Part shown: positions 28,701 to 36,705 of the stretch, one piece after another
Layout of the letters: every line of letters begins with the position of its first letter
How positions within the stretch are numbered: position 1 is the stretch's first letter
NCBI RefSeq assembly: GCF_001281315.1
Contig: NZ_CP012479.1
Span: 3,348,001 to 3,412,000 of the forward strand
Origin: Arthrobacter sp. ERGS1:01
GTDB lineage: Bacteria > Actinomycetota > Actinomycetes > Actinomycetales > Micrococcaceae
Direction of reading: 5' to 3'
DNA: 64,000 nucleotides
Made by a program: the position numbers and the translations under genes
Notes under the pieces: model-generated
Told to the model about the DNA's origin: nothing
Seen by the model: only the letters and a program-made list of their open reading frames with translations
The model's database searches: none

Positions 28701-29334
28701 CGACTTCAATGTGAGCGCCCGCTGTACCGTTTTCCAGGCCATGGTGGGCATTGACGCCACCATGGATCAGCCCGGCAAGACCCCGTCCGTGACGTTCATT
28801 GTGCTGGGCGATGGAAAGGAACTGTACAACAGCGGCGAGCTCACCGGCGGCGCACCCACGCCGGTCTCGGTCCCGCTGACGGGCGTGAAGACACTCACCC
28901 TGAAGGTGTCCGAGGGCGACGTCAACTGGTTCGACCGCGCCGACTGGGCCAACGCCCGCGTCACCTGCGCCGACCCCGTCGTTGCTCCCACGGAGACGGC
29001 GACACCCACCGAAACGGCGACGCCGAGCCCGTCTGCAACCGCCGGACCCACGGCAACGGTCACGGCCAGCGCGAGCGCATCGCCGACAGCCACGGCTACG
29101 GAAACCTCGGCTCCCGTCCAGACCACGGCAACGGCAACGGCAAGCGCCGGCGGCGAAAAGAGCGCAGCCGCCTCGAGCACAAGCCCGGCGAGCAGCCCCA
29201 CCACAACGCCTTCGGCCGGCGGGCTGGCAAGCACCGGCCCCTCGGGCCTGGCCCCGATCATGGCGTTGGGCGTATTGGTCCTGGCGGGAGGGCTGGCACT
29301 GACGGCGAACCGGCGTCGTTCCCGCCACAACTAA
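25747..29334 (+). CDS. Secreted, wall-anchored GH89-like alpha-N-acetylglucosaminidase with two CBM51 modules and LASTG
   Basis: A 1195-residue enzyme. The signal peptide ends near AGAQQAQA. The catalytic part has GH89 (NAGLU) landmarks: HGLNEVFMPVGTEAVYLDVL, LGMVPVLPGYFGTVP, MDLLHEGG with candidate catalytic Glu327, WNFGGHTTMG, and IIPEGGDNN with candidate Glu446. GH89 removes terminal alpha-GlcNAc, for example from gastric-type mucin. Two NPCBM/CBM51 modules (about 762-917 and 925-1077; both contain GVxxPT/ST and NWFDRADWA) may bind Gal- or GalNAc-containing glycans. A Thr/Ala/Ser-rich linker leads to LASTG (1160-1164), a membrane helix and RRRSRHN, a class E sortase signal. ATG is preceded by AAGGATCC. 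No transporter or regulator is adjacent. Confidence 0.85.
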   Translation: MPSPWRRYLRLSAATASLAIAAALLCPVSPAGAQQAQALPAAASIGAGAEPAAAVLARLAGADAAKFDLALMAKDNSQDTYKVTASGGRVSITGSTPATILAGFNAYVGQVLHQSTSWNGSSLKLPATLPATAPIQATANVAHRFVNNDVEDGYTGAYRSLEQWKDMIDTFALHGLNEVFMPVGTEAVYLDVLKQFGYTQSEILAWTPQSAHQPWWLLQNMSGDPHPITMNTVNERAKLGRDIADYLRSLGMVPVLPGYFGTVPAGFKDKNPGAAVVPQGGWVGGYTRPDWLDPNNALYPQLAKAFYDASTARLGASSMYKMDLLHEGGTAGSVNVSQATKSVENALQTAHKDALWVLLGWQSNPPQAVVAAANPATTFIVDGLSDRYTGQNREATWKGIPYAFGTIWNFGGHTTMGSQISVQNQRYYEWLNKPGSAMKGLAIIPEGGDNNPAAFDFFAGLAWRNAPANLTNWFADFAQRRYGVADPNAAAAWDVLRQTAYDLPSDDGWSEAADGLFGAQPSLTVKTAAAWSPQEQRYDMDTFAAALPKLLAASAAVKATETYKYDLMDVSRQVLSNLSRTMLPKIKAAYDAGDTESFASLRTMWLDTMDLMDKIAGTNSSQLLGNWLKQAADSTTVAADKAALEADQRSIITLWSPTLSDLNDYANREWNGLVGGYYKARWSAYFDSLEQKMAGTGPGTAPNWGAMGAAFVNGTAGYEPAGGYPTTASGDINALAGTAVARYTEATAFTPKPQPLPAPPGNGVTYLSELPFVSDEHDETLGATGRNTAIGDAGTKVRDKITLDGVEYAKGLGVNSPSTIVFNLAGQCTSFTAVAGIDATMDKPGKAPNVIFNVLGDGKTLYTSGAFTAGTGTVAQKPLAVSVDVTGVDLLTLNVDPNGVNWFDRADWADARVGCGGDEPAPAAPGDGVTQLSQLPFLHTDYLPEFGEIARDTEIGDAATRVRNPINVGGTSYATGLGVQAPTTIDFNVSARCTVFQAMVGIDATMDQPGKTPSVTFIVLGDGKELYNSGELTGGAPTPVSVPLTGVKTLTLKVSEGDVNWFDRADWANARVTCADPVVAPTETATPTETATPSPSATAGPTATVTASASASPTATATETSAPVQTTATATASAGGEKSAAASSTSPASSPTTTPSAGGLASTGPSGLAPIMALGVLVLAGGLALTANRRRSRHN

Positions 29335-29343
29335 CCACCCCAA

Positions 29344-29434
29344 ACGCCGTATCACTTTTGGCAGGTTTTTCCCCAACGCTTGTGCACCCATTGCACAAGC
29401 GTTGAGGGAAAAGGCACCAAAAGTGATACGGCGT
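29344..29434. repeat. Nested inverted repeat with ACGCCGTATCACTTTTGGC arms (element B)
   Basis: Outer arms ACGCCGTATCACTTTTGG (29344-29361) and its exact complement (29417-29434) enclose AACGCTTGTGCA and TGCACAAGCGTT stems. Both layers match element A at 22753-22852, although the genes around them are unrelated. It lies between convergent genes. Confidence 0.9.
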
Positions 29435-29451
29435 CTTAGCGGGCGGCGGGG

Positions 29452-30612
29452 CTAGAGCGAGTTGAGGGCCTGTTCCAGATCGGCGATCAGGTCCGCGACG
29501 TCCTCGATGCCCACCGAGAGCCGGATCAGGTTCTCCGGCACGGCCAGCTCGGTGCCCTTGACGGAGGCGTGCGTCATCTCGGACGGGTAGTTCATGAGCG
29601 ATTCAATGCCGCCCAGCGACTCGGCCAGCGTGAACAGGTGCGTGGATTCGGCCACCTTGCGCGCTGCAGCCTCCCCGCCCTTGAACTGCACGGAGATCAT
29701 GCCGCCAAATCCGCGCATTTGGCGGGCGGCCAGCTCGTGCCCGGGGTGCTCCGGCAGGCCCGGGTACAGCACGCGCTCCACCTCGGGCCGGGTCAGCAGC
29801 CATTCGGCGATCTGCTGGGCGTTGGAGGAGTGGCGGTCCATGCGCACGCCCAGGGTCTTGAGCCCACGCGTGGTCAGCCAGGCCTCCATCGGTGCGGACA
29901 CGGCGCCCACGGCGAACTGCACGAAGCCGATCTTTTCGGCCGCGGTGGGATCGGAGAGCACAATGGCCCCACCCGAGGCGTCCGAATGCCCGCCAATGTA
30001 CTTGGTGGTCGAGTGGACCACGATGTCCGCGCCCAGGGCCAGCGGGTTCTGCAGGTACGGCGAGGCGAAGGTGTTGTCCACCACGAGCAGGGCGCCGACG
30101 GCGTGGGCCACCTCGGCGATCGCGGCAATGTCGGTGATCTTCATCATCGGGTTCGACGGCGTCTCCACCCAGATCATCTTCGTCGCCCCGCCGGGGCCGC
30201 CGGCCGTGACGGCGGCAGCCAGCACACCGGCGTCGGACATGTCCACGGCGGCGTTGCTGATGCCCCACACGGACAGCACCCGGTTGATGAGCCGGTAGGT
30301 GCCGCCGTAGACGTCGTTGCCCATGACGATGTGATCGCCGGGCACCAGGAGGGCGCGGATCAGGGCGTCCTCGGCGGCGAGCCCGGAGGAGAAGCTGAAC
30401 GCGAAGTCCCCGCCTTCGAGCGCGGCGAGCTGGGCCTGCAGCGAATCGCGGGTGGGGTTGGTGCCGCGCCCGTATTCGTAGCCGTTGCGCAGCTTGCCGA
30501 TCCCGTCCTGGGCGAACGTGGTGGTTTGGTACAGCGGCGGAATCACGGAGCCCGTGGTGGGGTCCGGGGTCTGCCCGGCGTGGACGGCGCGGGTGTTGAA
30601 GCCTTCAGTCAT
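29452..30612 (-). CDS. metB: Cystathionine gamma-synthase/lyase (PLP enzyme)
   Basis: A 386-residue Cys/Met-metabolism PLP enzyme. The PLP Lys204 lies in VHSTTKYIGGHSD, with YGRGTNPTRD and ETPSNPMMKITDI as family landmarks. It either joins O-acyl-homoserine and cysteine to cystathionine, or cleaves cystathionine to cysteine. Adjacency to cystathionine beta-synthase, 28 bases upstream on the same strand, favours the reverse transsulfuration role, as in the mycobacterial cbs-metB pair. Confidence 0.92.
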   Translation of the reverse strand: MTEGFNTRAVHAGQTPDPTTGSVIPPLYQTTTFAQDGIGKLRNGYEYGRGTNPTRDSLQAQLAALEGGDFAFSFSSGLAAEDALIRALLVPGDHIVMGNDVYGGTYRLINRVLSVWGISNAAVDMSDAGVLAAAVTAGGPGGATKMIWVETPSNPMMKITDIAAIAEVAHAVGALLVVDNTFASPYLQNPLALGADIVVHSTTKYIGGHSDASGGAIVLSDPTAAEKIGFVQFAVGAVSAPMEAWLTTRGLKTLGVRMDRHSSNAQQIAEWLLTRPEVERVLYPGLPEHPGHELAARQMRGFGGMISVQFKGGEAAARKVAESTHLFTLAESLGGIESLMNYPSEMTHASVKGTELAVPENLIRLSVGIEDVADLIADLEQALNSL

Positions 30613-30640
30613 GGTGTCTCCTAAAAAATCGGTCGGAACG

Positions 30641-32017
30641 CTAGTCGTTGAGGTAGGTCAGCAGGTCGTGGCGGGTCAGGACTCCCACGGGGGCGCCCAC
30701 GAACGTCACCATGAGCGCATCGACGTCCTGCAGTTTGGCGCGGGCGGCGGAAATCGGTTCCAGCGAGCCGATGATGGGCAGGATGGCCTGCATGTGTTCG
30801 GTGATCTTGTCGGTCAGTTTCGCCTCGCCGCGGAACAGCTTGCCGGTCAGCGTGCGTTCATCGACCGAGCCGATCACCTCGCCCATCACCACGGGCGGCT
30901 CCTGCGTGAGCACGGGAATCTGGGACACGCCGTATTCGCTCATCAGGTTGATGACGTCGCGGACAGTCTCGTTGGGGTGGATGTGCACCAGGTCCGGCAG
31001 CTTCCCGGTCTTGGCGGACAGCACGTCGCCAATGGCCGGTTCGTCGGTGACCTTCAAGAAACCGTACGACTGCATCCACTTGTCGTTGAAGATCTTCCCC
31101 AAATACCCGCGCCCGCTGTCCGGCAGGAGAACGACGACGACGGCCTCCGGTCCCAGCCCCCTGGCCGCTTCCAGCGCGGCCACCACGGCCATGCCGGAGG
31201 AGCCGCCCACCAGCAGGCCCTCCTCGCGGGCCAGCCGCCGGGTCATCGCGAAGGAGTCGTTGTCCGAGACGGCAATGATCCTGTGCGGCACGGCCGGGTC
31301 GTAGGAGCTGGGCCAGATGTCCTCTCCCACGCCTTCCACCAGGTAGGGACGCCCGGTGCCCCCGGAGTACACGGAGCCCTCGGGGTCGGCGCCGATGATC
31401 TGCACCTCGCCCGCGGGGCGGTCCGCGGAAACCTCACGCAGGAACCGGCCGGTGCCGGTGATGGTGCCGCCCGTGCCCACGCCGGCCACGAAGTGCGTCA
31501 CCGTGCCGTCGGTATCCCGCCAAATTTCCGGGCCCGTGGTCTCGTAGTGGCTGAGCGGACCGTTTTGGTTGGAGAACTGGTCCGGCTTGTAGGCGCCAGG
31601 GATTTCCGTGACGAGCCGGTCGGAGACGCCGTAGTAGGACTGCGGGCTGTCCGCGGCGACCGCCGTCGGCGTCACCACCACCTCGGCGCCGTACGCCTCC
31701 AGGACGGCGCGCTTGTCCTCGCCCACCTTGTCCGGGACCACGAACACGCAGTTGTAGCCGCGTTGCTGGGCCACCATGGCCATGGCGACGCCGGTGTTGC
31801 CGCTGGTGGGTTCCACCACCGTGCCGCCCGGGAGGATTTTGCCCTCCTTCGCGGCCTCGTCAAGCATCTTGACGGCGATGCGGTCCTTCGCGGAGCCGCC
31901 CGGATTCATGTACTCAAGCTTCACCAGGACGGTGGCCCGGATCCCTTCGGTCACCTTGTTCAATTTCACCAGCGGGGTGTTGCCAATGAGGTCAAGGATG
32001 GAGTTCGCATACTTCAT
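30641..32017 (-). CDS. cbs: Cystathionine beta-synthase with CBS domains
   Basis: A 458-residue enzyme that condenses homocysteine and serine to cystathionine using PLP. Lys44 in GGSAKDR is the expected Schiff-base residue, and PTSGNTGVAMA and GTGGTITGTGRFL bind substrate and phosphate. A C-terminal CBS pair begins near 340 (IGDVLSAKTG, VRDVINLMSEYGVSQIPV, GVLTRHDLLTYL). It lacks a heme domain, as expected for bacteria. First gene of a two-gene operon with metB. Confidence 0.94.
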   Translation of the reverse strand: MKYANSILDLIGNTPLVKLNKVTEGIRATVLVKLEYMNPGGSAKDRIAVKMLDEAAKEGKILPGGTVVEPTSGNTGVAMAMVAQQRGYNCVFVVPDKVGEDKRAVLEAYGAEVVVTPTAVAADSPQSYYGVSDRLVTEIPGAYKPDQFSNQNGPLSHYETTGPEIWRDTDGTVTHFVAGVGTGGTITGTGRFLREVSADRPAGEVQIIGADPEGSVYSGGTGRPYLVEGVGEDIWPSSYDPAVPHRIIAVSDNDSFAMTRRLAREEGLLVGGSSGMAVVAALEAARGLGPEAVVVVLLPDSGRGYLGKIFNDKWMQSYGFLKVTDEPAIGDVLSAKTGKLPDLVHIHPNETVRDVINLMSEYGVSQIPVLTQEPPVVMGEVIGSVDERTLTGKLFRGEAKLTDKITEHMQAILPIIGSLEPISAARAKLQDVDALMVTFVGAPVGVLTRHDLLTYLND

Positions 32018-32111
32018 ACGTCCAAACGTAACCCCCGCAGCGGGCGCAGGCCACCGGAGGTTACCGTTTGGGGCACCGTGGCGTGCGGAGCCCGGCTGGT
32101 AGCCTCAAATC

Positions 32112-32561
32112 ATGACACCCGAGGAGCTCGAAACCCTGACGCTTTTGCGCCGGGCCCGGGACATGATCGACAGGGACTTCGCACTCCCCCTGGACGTGCC
32201 CACCATCGCCCAAAAGGCGTTCATGTCCGCCGCGCACTTTTCCCGCAAGTTCCGCGCCGCCTATGGCGAGACACCGTACAACTACCTCATGACCCGGCGC
32301 ATCGAACGGGCCGCCGCACTGCTGCGCGCGGGCACCTCCGTGACCGACGCCTGCATGGCCGTGGGCGCCACCTCGCTGGGCTCCTTCAGTTCCCGGTTCA
32401 CCGAGATCATGGGCGAAACCCCCAGCGCCTACCGGGCTCGGGAACACAGCGCCATCGAGGCCATGCCGCCGTGCTTCGTCAGGTTCGCCACCCGGCCGGC
32501 CCGCAACGGTCCCGGCAAGTCGAGCAGGAACGAAGAAGCCCCGGCACGCGACGCGCACTAG
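32112..32561 (+). CDS. AraC-family regulator, DNA-binding domain only
   Basis: A short AraC/XylS protein of 149 residues made almost only of the double HTH: VPTIAQKAFMSAAHFSRKFRAAYGETPYNYLMTRRIERAAALL and then SVTDACMAVGATSLGSFSSRFTEIMGETPSAYR (landmarks, not contiguous quotes of one motif). No effector domain is present. It lies 10 bases before a VOC-family gene and probably controls or accompanies it, a frequent pairing in actinobacteria. Confidence 0.92.
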   Translation: MTPEELETLTLLRRARDMIDRDFALPLDVPTIAQKAFMSAAHFSRKFRAAYGETPYNYLMTRRIERAAALLRAGTSVTDACMAVGATSLGSFSSRFTEIMGETPSAYRAREHSAIEAMPPCFVRFATRPARNGPGKSSRNEEAPARDAH

Positions 32562-32571
32562 CGTTGATGCC

Positions 32572-32973
32572 ATGACTATTTCACTGCAATACACGCATCT
32601 AACCGTGCACAACCCTGACGAGGCCATCGCCTTCTACCGCGACGCCCTGGGCCTCGAAGTCCAAAACGACGTCAGCAGCGGCGACTTCCGCTGGGTCACC
32701 ATGGGCACCAGCACCCAGCCGGGCCTGGGCATCGTCCTGTCCGAACCGCACGCCGGGCGCTCGCAGGAGGACGGCGACGACATGGCCCGCCTCCTCGCCA
32801 AGGGCATGCTGCCCATGCTCAACTTCAGCGCCTCGGATCTGGACGCCACCTTTGAGCAGGCGGTCGCCGCCGGCGCCGAGGTGCTGCAGGAACCCATCGC
32901 CCAGCCGTGGGGCCCGCGCGACTGCGCGTTCCGCGACCCGTCCGGCAACACGGTGCGCATCTCGCAGGGCTAG
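32572..32973 (+). CDS. VOC-family protein (glyoxalase/bleomycin resistance type)
   Basis: A single-domain protein of 133 residues: HLTVHNPDEAIAFYRDALGL at the start, a central divergent part, and WGPRDCAFRDPSGNTVRI at the end, as in glyoxalase or dioxygenase superfamily members. A metal site is plausible from His12 and the C-terminal region but not certain. Operon with the upstream AraC gene. Confidence 0.92.
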   Translation: MTISLQYTHLTVHNPDEAIAFYRDALGLEVQNDVSSGDFRWVTMGTSTQPGLGIVLSEPHAGRSQEDGDDMARLLAKGMLPMLNFSASDLDATFEQAVAAGAEVLQEPIAQPWGPRDCAFRDPSGNTVRISQG

Positions 32974-32990
32974 CATTCCCGCTTAACCCA

Positions 32991-33061
32991 GTCTGTGTTG
33001 CACTTATTGGACGAAAATCGCTTCGGAGAGCGCTATCCAGTCCAACAAGTGCAACACAGAC
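32991..33061. repeat. Inverted repeat with GTCTGTGTTGCACTT arms (element E)
   Basis: Arms of 22 bp (32991-33012 and 33040-33061) begin GTCTGTGTTGCACTT and differ at one G-U position. An inner CGCT/AGCG stem caps the hairpin. It lies between the convergent VOC and putA genes. Confidence 0.85.
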
Positions 33062-33074
33062 GGGGCGTGGGCTG

Positions 33075-36000
33075 TTAGATCAGCGCGTCCGAGAGGTGGT
33101 TCGGCGTGCCGAAGCGGTGCGCCGTGATGCTGACGGCCTGCTCGTGCAGGAACGGCAGCATCTCGATGCGCCCGGCTTCCGTGACCTCACCGTGGTAGAT
33201 GGCCAGGTCGGGGCGTCCGCTGGTTGCCTCGTAAACCGCGGAGGAATCCCCGCCGATGAGGCGGATGCGGCCGGCACCGAAGCGGCGGGCGGTGGCCAGC
33301 CAGTCGGCGTCGTTCTCCACGGTGACCGTGATGCGCAGGCTCACCAGCAGCGCCTGGACGGCGTTGGGAAGAACGACGGCGGTGGAGACTGCCGGGGTGG
33401 CCCCGGCCAGGATGCCTGCCGCGAGGACGCGCAGCAGCTTGGCGACGGATTCGCCCTCGGCCAGGCGCACCAGCGGGTTCAGCGGCAGGTAGCGGAACAC
33501 GTTGCGCTCCGCGGACAGGGCCGAGACGTCCTTGGCCGTGCCGAATTCATCGGCCCATGCGGCGGCATCGGAATGCAGCGAACGGGTCAGGAACGCGGTG
33601 TCATCGGCGGAGAGCTCCGCGGCGGCCGCGAGCATCTTGCGCGCGGCGTCACCCAGGGTTGCCGTGGCCGAAGACGCCGCGGTCTCCCAGGAGCCCAGGC
33701 CCACCAGGTAGTTGGGGCCGCCGGCCTTGGTGCCGGCGCCAACGGCCGACTTCTTCCAGCCACCGAAGGGCTGGCGCTGCACGATGGCACCGGTGATGCT
33801 GCGGTTGACGTACAGGTTTCCGGCCTGCACGGTGTCCAGCCACAGGCCGATCTCCGCCGAGTCCAGGGAGTGCAGGCCGGAGGTCAAACCGTAGTCGATC
33901 CGGTTGACCATCGAGATGGCCTCTTCGAGGGTTTCCGCGGCCATGACGCCCAGGACGGGGCCGAAGAACTCGGTCAGGTGGAAGGTGGAGCCGGCCGCGA
34001 CGCCGGTGCGCACGCCCGGGGACCAGAGGCGCCCGGTTTCGTCGAGCTGCTTGGGCTCGATTGCCCAGCTCTCGCCGGCGTCGAGGGTGGTCAGGGCGGC
34101 GTGGAGCTTGCCGGCGGCCGGTTCGATGATCGGCCCCATCTGGGTGGTGGCGGTCTCCGGGTAGCCCACGAACAGGCTGGAGGCTGCGTCGATCAGCTGG
34201 TTGCGGAAGCGTGCCGACTTGGCCACGGAACCGACCATGATGACCAGGGATGCGGCGGAGCACTTCTGGCCGGCGTGGCCAAAGGCGGACTGGACCACGT
34301 CGCGGGCGGCCAGGTCGAGGTCGGCGCTGGGCGTGACGATGATGGCGTTCTTGCCGGACGTCTCGGCCAGCAGAGGCAGATCAGAACGGAAGCTGCGGAA
34401 CAGTTCGGCGGTCTCGTAGCCGCCGGTCAGGATCACGCGGTCAACGCTGGGGTGCGCCACCAGGGCGGTGCCGAGCTCGTTCTCGCCGAGCTGGACCAAC
34501 GCCAGCACATCGCGGGGCACGCCCGCGTCCCACAGGGCCTGGACCATGAGGGAGCCGCTGCGCTGGGCCTGGGGTGCCGGCTTGATGACGACGGCGGAGC
34601 CCGCGGCGAGTGCCGACAGCGTGGAGCCTGCCGGGATGGCTACGGGGAAGTTCCACGGCGGGGTCACGACCGTGAGCTTGGCGGGGACGAACGTGGCGCC
34701 GTCGACGGTGTCCAGGTCCTTGGCGCGCTCGGCGTAGTAGTGGGCGAAGTCCACGGCCTCGCTGATTTCGGGGTCGGACTGGTCAAGCGTCTTGCCGGTC
34801 TCGGAGGCCATGACCTCCATGAGCTCGGCGCGGCGGGATTCGAGCACATCGCCGGCGCGGTGCAGCACGGCGGCACGCTCGGCGCCGGTCATGGCGCCCC
34901 ATGCGGCAGCGGATTCGACGGCGGTGTCCACGATCCGGTTCAGCTCGGACAGCTCGGTGACGGTGGTGGCGGCGACGATGTCGTTGGCCAGGGTGGAGCC
35001 GGGGATGCGGGCCAGGATGTCCTTGCCCCAGACGCGGTTGGTGGCCAGCGCCGGGTCCGTGTCGGGGGTGTTGGCGAAGGAGTCGCGGGGTGCCGCGGCG
35101 GCCGGGACGTTGCGGTCCTGGGTGCGGTTGGTGCCGGGCACCTCGATGTCCAGGGCGTGGAGGGAGGCCAGGAAGCGGTTCGTCTCGCGCTCGAACAGGG
35201 CCTCGTTCTCGGAGAGCTCGAAGACGGCGGACATGAAGTTGTCCTGGCTGGCGCCCTCTTCCAGGCGGCGGATCAGGTAGGCGATCGCGACGTCGAACTC
35301 TCCGGGGTGCACCACGGGTGTGTAGAGCAGTAGCGAGCCGACGTCCTTGCGGACGGCCTCTGCCTGGCCGGTGGCCATGCCCAGCAGCATCTCGAATTCC
35401 AGCTGGCCGGACGTGGCGCTGATGCCGCGCTGCTTGGCCAGCAGCCAGGCGTGGGCCACGTCGAAGAGGTTGTGGCCGGCCACGCCGATGTTCACGGCGT
35501 CGATGTGCTCGGGGGTCAGCGCGTAGTTGATGATGCGCTTGTAGTTGGTGTCCGAGTCCTGCTTGGTGCCCCAGGTGGCCAGCGGCCAGCCGAAGACGGA
35601 GGCCTGGACCTGTTCCATGGGCAGGTTGGCGCCCTTGACGATGCGGACCTTCACAGCTGCGCCGCCGTCGGCACGGCGGGCGGCGGCCCATTCCTGGAGG
35701 TCGATCATGGCGGCGAGGGTGTCCGGCAGGTAGGCCTGGAGCACGATGCCGGCTTCAAGGTGCTTGAACTCGGGCTTTTCCAGGATGCGCTTAAACACGG
35801 CAAGCGTCATGGTCAGGTCCTTGTACTCCTCCATGTCCAGGTTGATGAACTTGGCCTTGGGGAAGGAGTTGGCCAGCGTGTAGAGCGGGGTGAGCTTCTC
35901 CACGATGTGGTCGACGGCGTCGTCGAAGGCCCACGGCGAGTGGGGGGCCACGGTGGAGGATTCCTTGATGGAGACGTAGTCGACGTCGTCGCGGGCCAGC

Positions 36001-36527
36001 AGGCGCAGCGTGCCTTCCAGGCGGCGGGCGGCCTCGTGCTCGCCCAGGACGGCCTCGCCGAGGAGGTTGACGTTCAAATCGGCGCCGCCCTGGCGGATCT
36101 TGGCGATGGCCGGGCCCAGCTTGGCGTCGGTGGCGTCCACGATCAGGTGGCCCACCATCTCACGGAGCACCTTGCGGGCAATGGGGATCACGATCTGCGG
36201 CAGCACGGGGGCCATGACACCGCCCAGGCGGACGGCTCCGCGCATGTACCAGGGCAGGAATGCCGGCACCTTGGGGGCCAGTGCGGCCAGGTTGCGGCCG
36301 GCCACGGCCAGGTCCTCGGGGCGGATGACGCCGTCGACGAATCCCACGGTGAAGTCCAGACCGTTGGGGTCCTTCAGGACGCCGGCCAGGCGCTGGGCGG
36401 ACACATCGGCGGGGAACTTGGCGGCTTCGGTGAGCCAGTGCCGGACGAGGGCGATGGTTTCGTCGGCAAGGTCATTGCCGGGGACCGGGATGGTGGCGGC
36501 GGTGGCCGCGGTGACGGAACTTGTCAT
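33075..36527 (-). CDS. putA: Bifunctional proline dehydrogenase / glutamate semialdehyde dehydrogenase
   Basis: A 1150-residue fused PutA that oxidises proline to glutamate with FAD and then NAD. The PRODH barrel has DVDYVSIKESS, KFINLDMEEYKD and RIVKGANLPMEQ. The aldehyde dehydrogenase domain has catalytic Cys756 in GHAGQKCSAAS, PPWNFPVAIP, the Glu in LLAETSGKNA, and FGGWKKS. A C-terminal extension follows, as in long PutA forms. There is no obvious N-terminal DNA-binding domain. ATG at 36527 is used; the earlier in-frame Met would lack a ribosome site. It diverges from a LysR gene that may regulate it. Confidence 0.96.
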   Translation of the reverse strand: MTSSVTAATAATIPVPGNDLADETIALVRHWLTEAAKFPADVSAQRLAGVLKDPNGLDFTVGFVDGVIRPEDLAVAGRNLAALAPKVPAFLPWYMRGAVRLGGVMAPVLPQIVIPIARKVLREMVGHLIVDATDAKLGPAIAKIRQGGADLNVNLLGEAVLGEHEAARRLEGTLRLLARDDVDYVSIKESSTVAPHSPWAFDDAVDHIVEKLTPLYTLANSFPKAKFINLDMEEYKDLTMTLAVFKRILEKPEFKHLEAGIVLQAYLPDTLAAMIDLQEWAAARRADGGAAVKVRIVKGANLPMEQVQASVFGWPLATWGTKQDSDTNYKRIINYALTPEHIDAVNIGVAGHNLFDVAHAWLLAKQRGISATSGQLEFEMLLGMATGQAEAVRKDVGSLLLYTPVVHPGEFDVAIAYLIRRLEEGASQDNFMSAVFELSENEALFERETNRFLASLHALDIEVPGTNRTQDRNVPAAAAPRDSFANTPDTDPALATNRVWGKDILARIPGSTLANDIVAATTVTELSELNRIVDTAVESAAAWGAMTGAERAAVLHRAGDVLESRRAELMEVMASETGKTLDQSDPEISEAVDFAHYYAERAKDLDTVDGATFVPAKLTVVTPPWNFPVAIPAGSTLSALAAGSAVVIKPAPQAQRSGSLMVQALWDAGVPRDVLALVQLGENELGTALVAHPSVDRVILTGGYETAELFRSFRSDLPLLAETSGKNAIIVTPSADLDLAARDVVQSAFGHAGQKCSAASLVIMVGSVAKSARFRNQLIDAASSLFVGYPETATTQMGPIIEPAAGKLHAALTTLDAGESWAIEPKQLDETGRLWSPGVRTGVAAGSTFHLTEFFGPVLGVMAAETLEEAISMVNRIDYGLTSGLHSLDSAEIGLWLDTVQAGNLYVNRSITGAIVQRQPFGGWKKSAVGAGTKAGGPNYLVGLGSWETAASSATATLGDAARKMLAAAAELSADDTAFLTRSLHSDAAAWADEFGTAKDVSALSAERNVFRYLPLNPLVRLAEGESVAKLLRVLAAGILAGATPAVSTAVVLPNAVQALLVSLRITVTVENDADWLATARRFGAGRIRLIGGDSSAVYEATSGRPDLAIYHGEVTEAGRIEMLPFLHEQAVSITAHRFGTPNHLSDALI

Positions 36528-36599
36528 GGTGATTGGTGCGTTCTTTTCTACTGGATGGAAGCCCTGATGCTGGGTGCCGGCCACCGCGTCCCCAACGGC

Positions 36600-36690
36600 G
36601 CGGATTCAGCGTTCTCATCACCAGTATGAGACCAATGTTCAATAAGTAAAAGTGGTGATTTATGATGAATATCAGTCACTATTCCTTAAC
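36600..36690. promoter_or_regulatory. AT-rich divergent promoter region between putA and the LysR gene
   Basis: The gap is the only AT-rich DNA nearby. TCACCA and TGGTGA are inverted about 30 bases apart, overlapping a longer imperfect TCATCACC and GGTGATTTATGA pair. This fits a LysR-type operator between divergent genes. No clear -35/-10 pair was assigned. Confidence 0.4.
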
Positions 36691-36705
36691 TGTCGGGAGA
36701 TGCCC

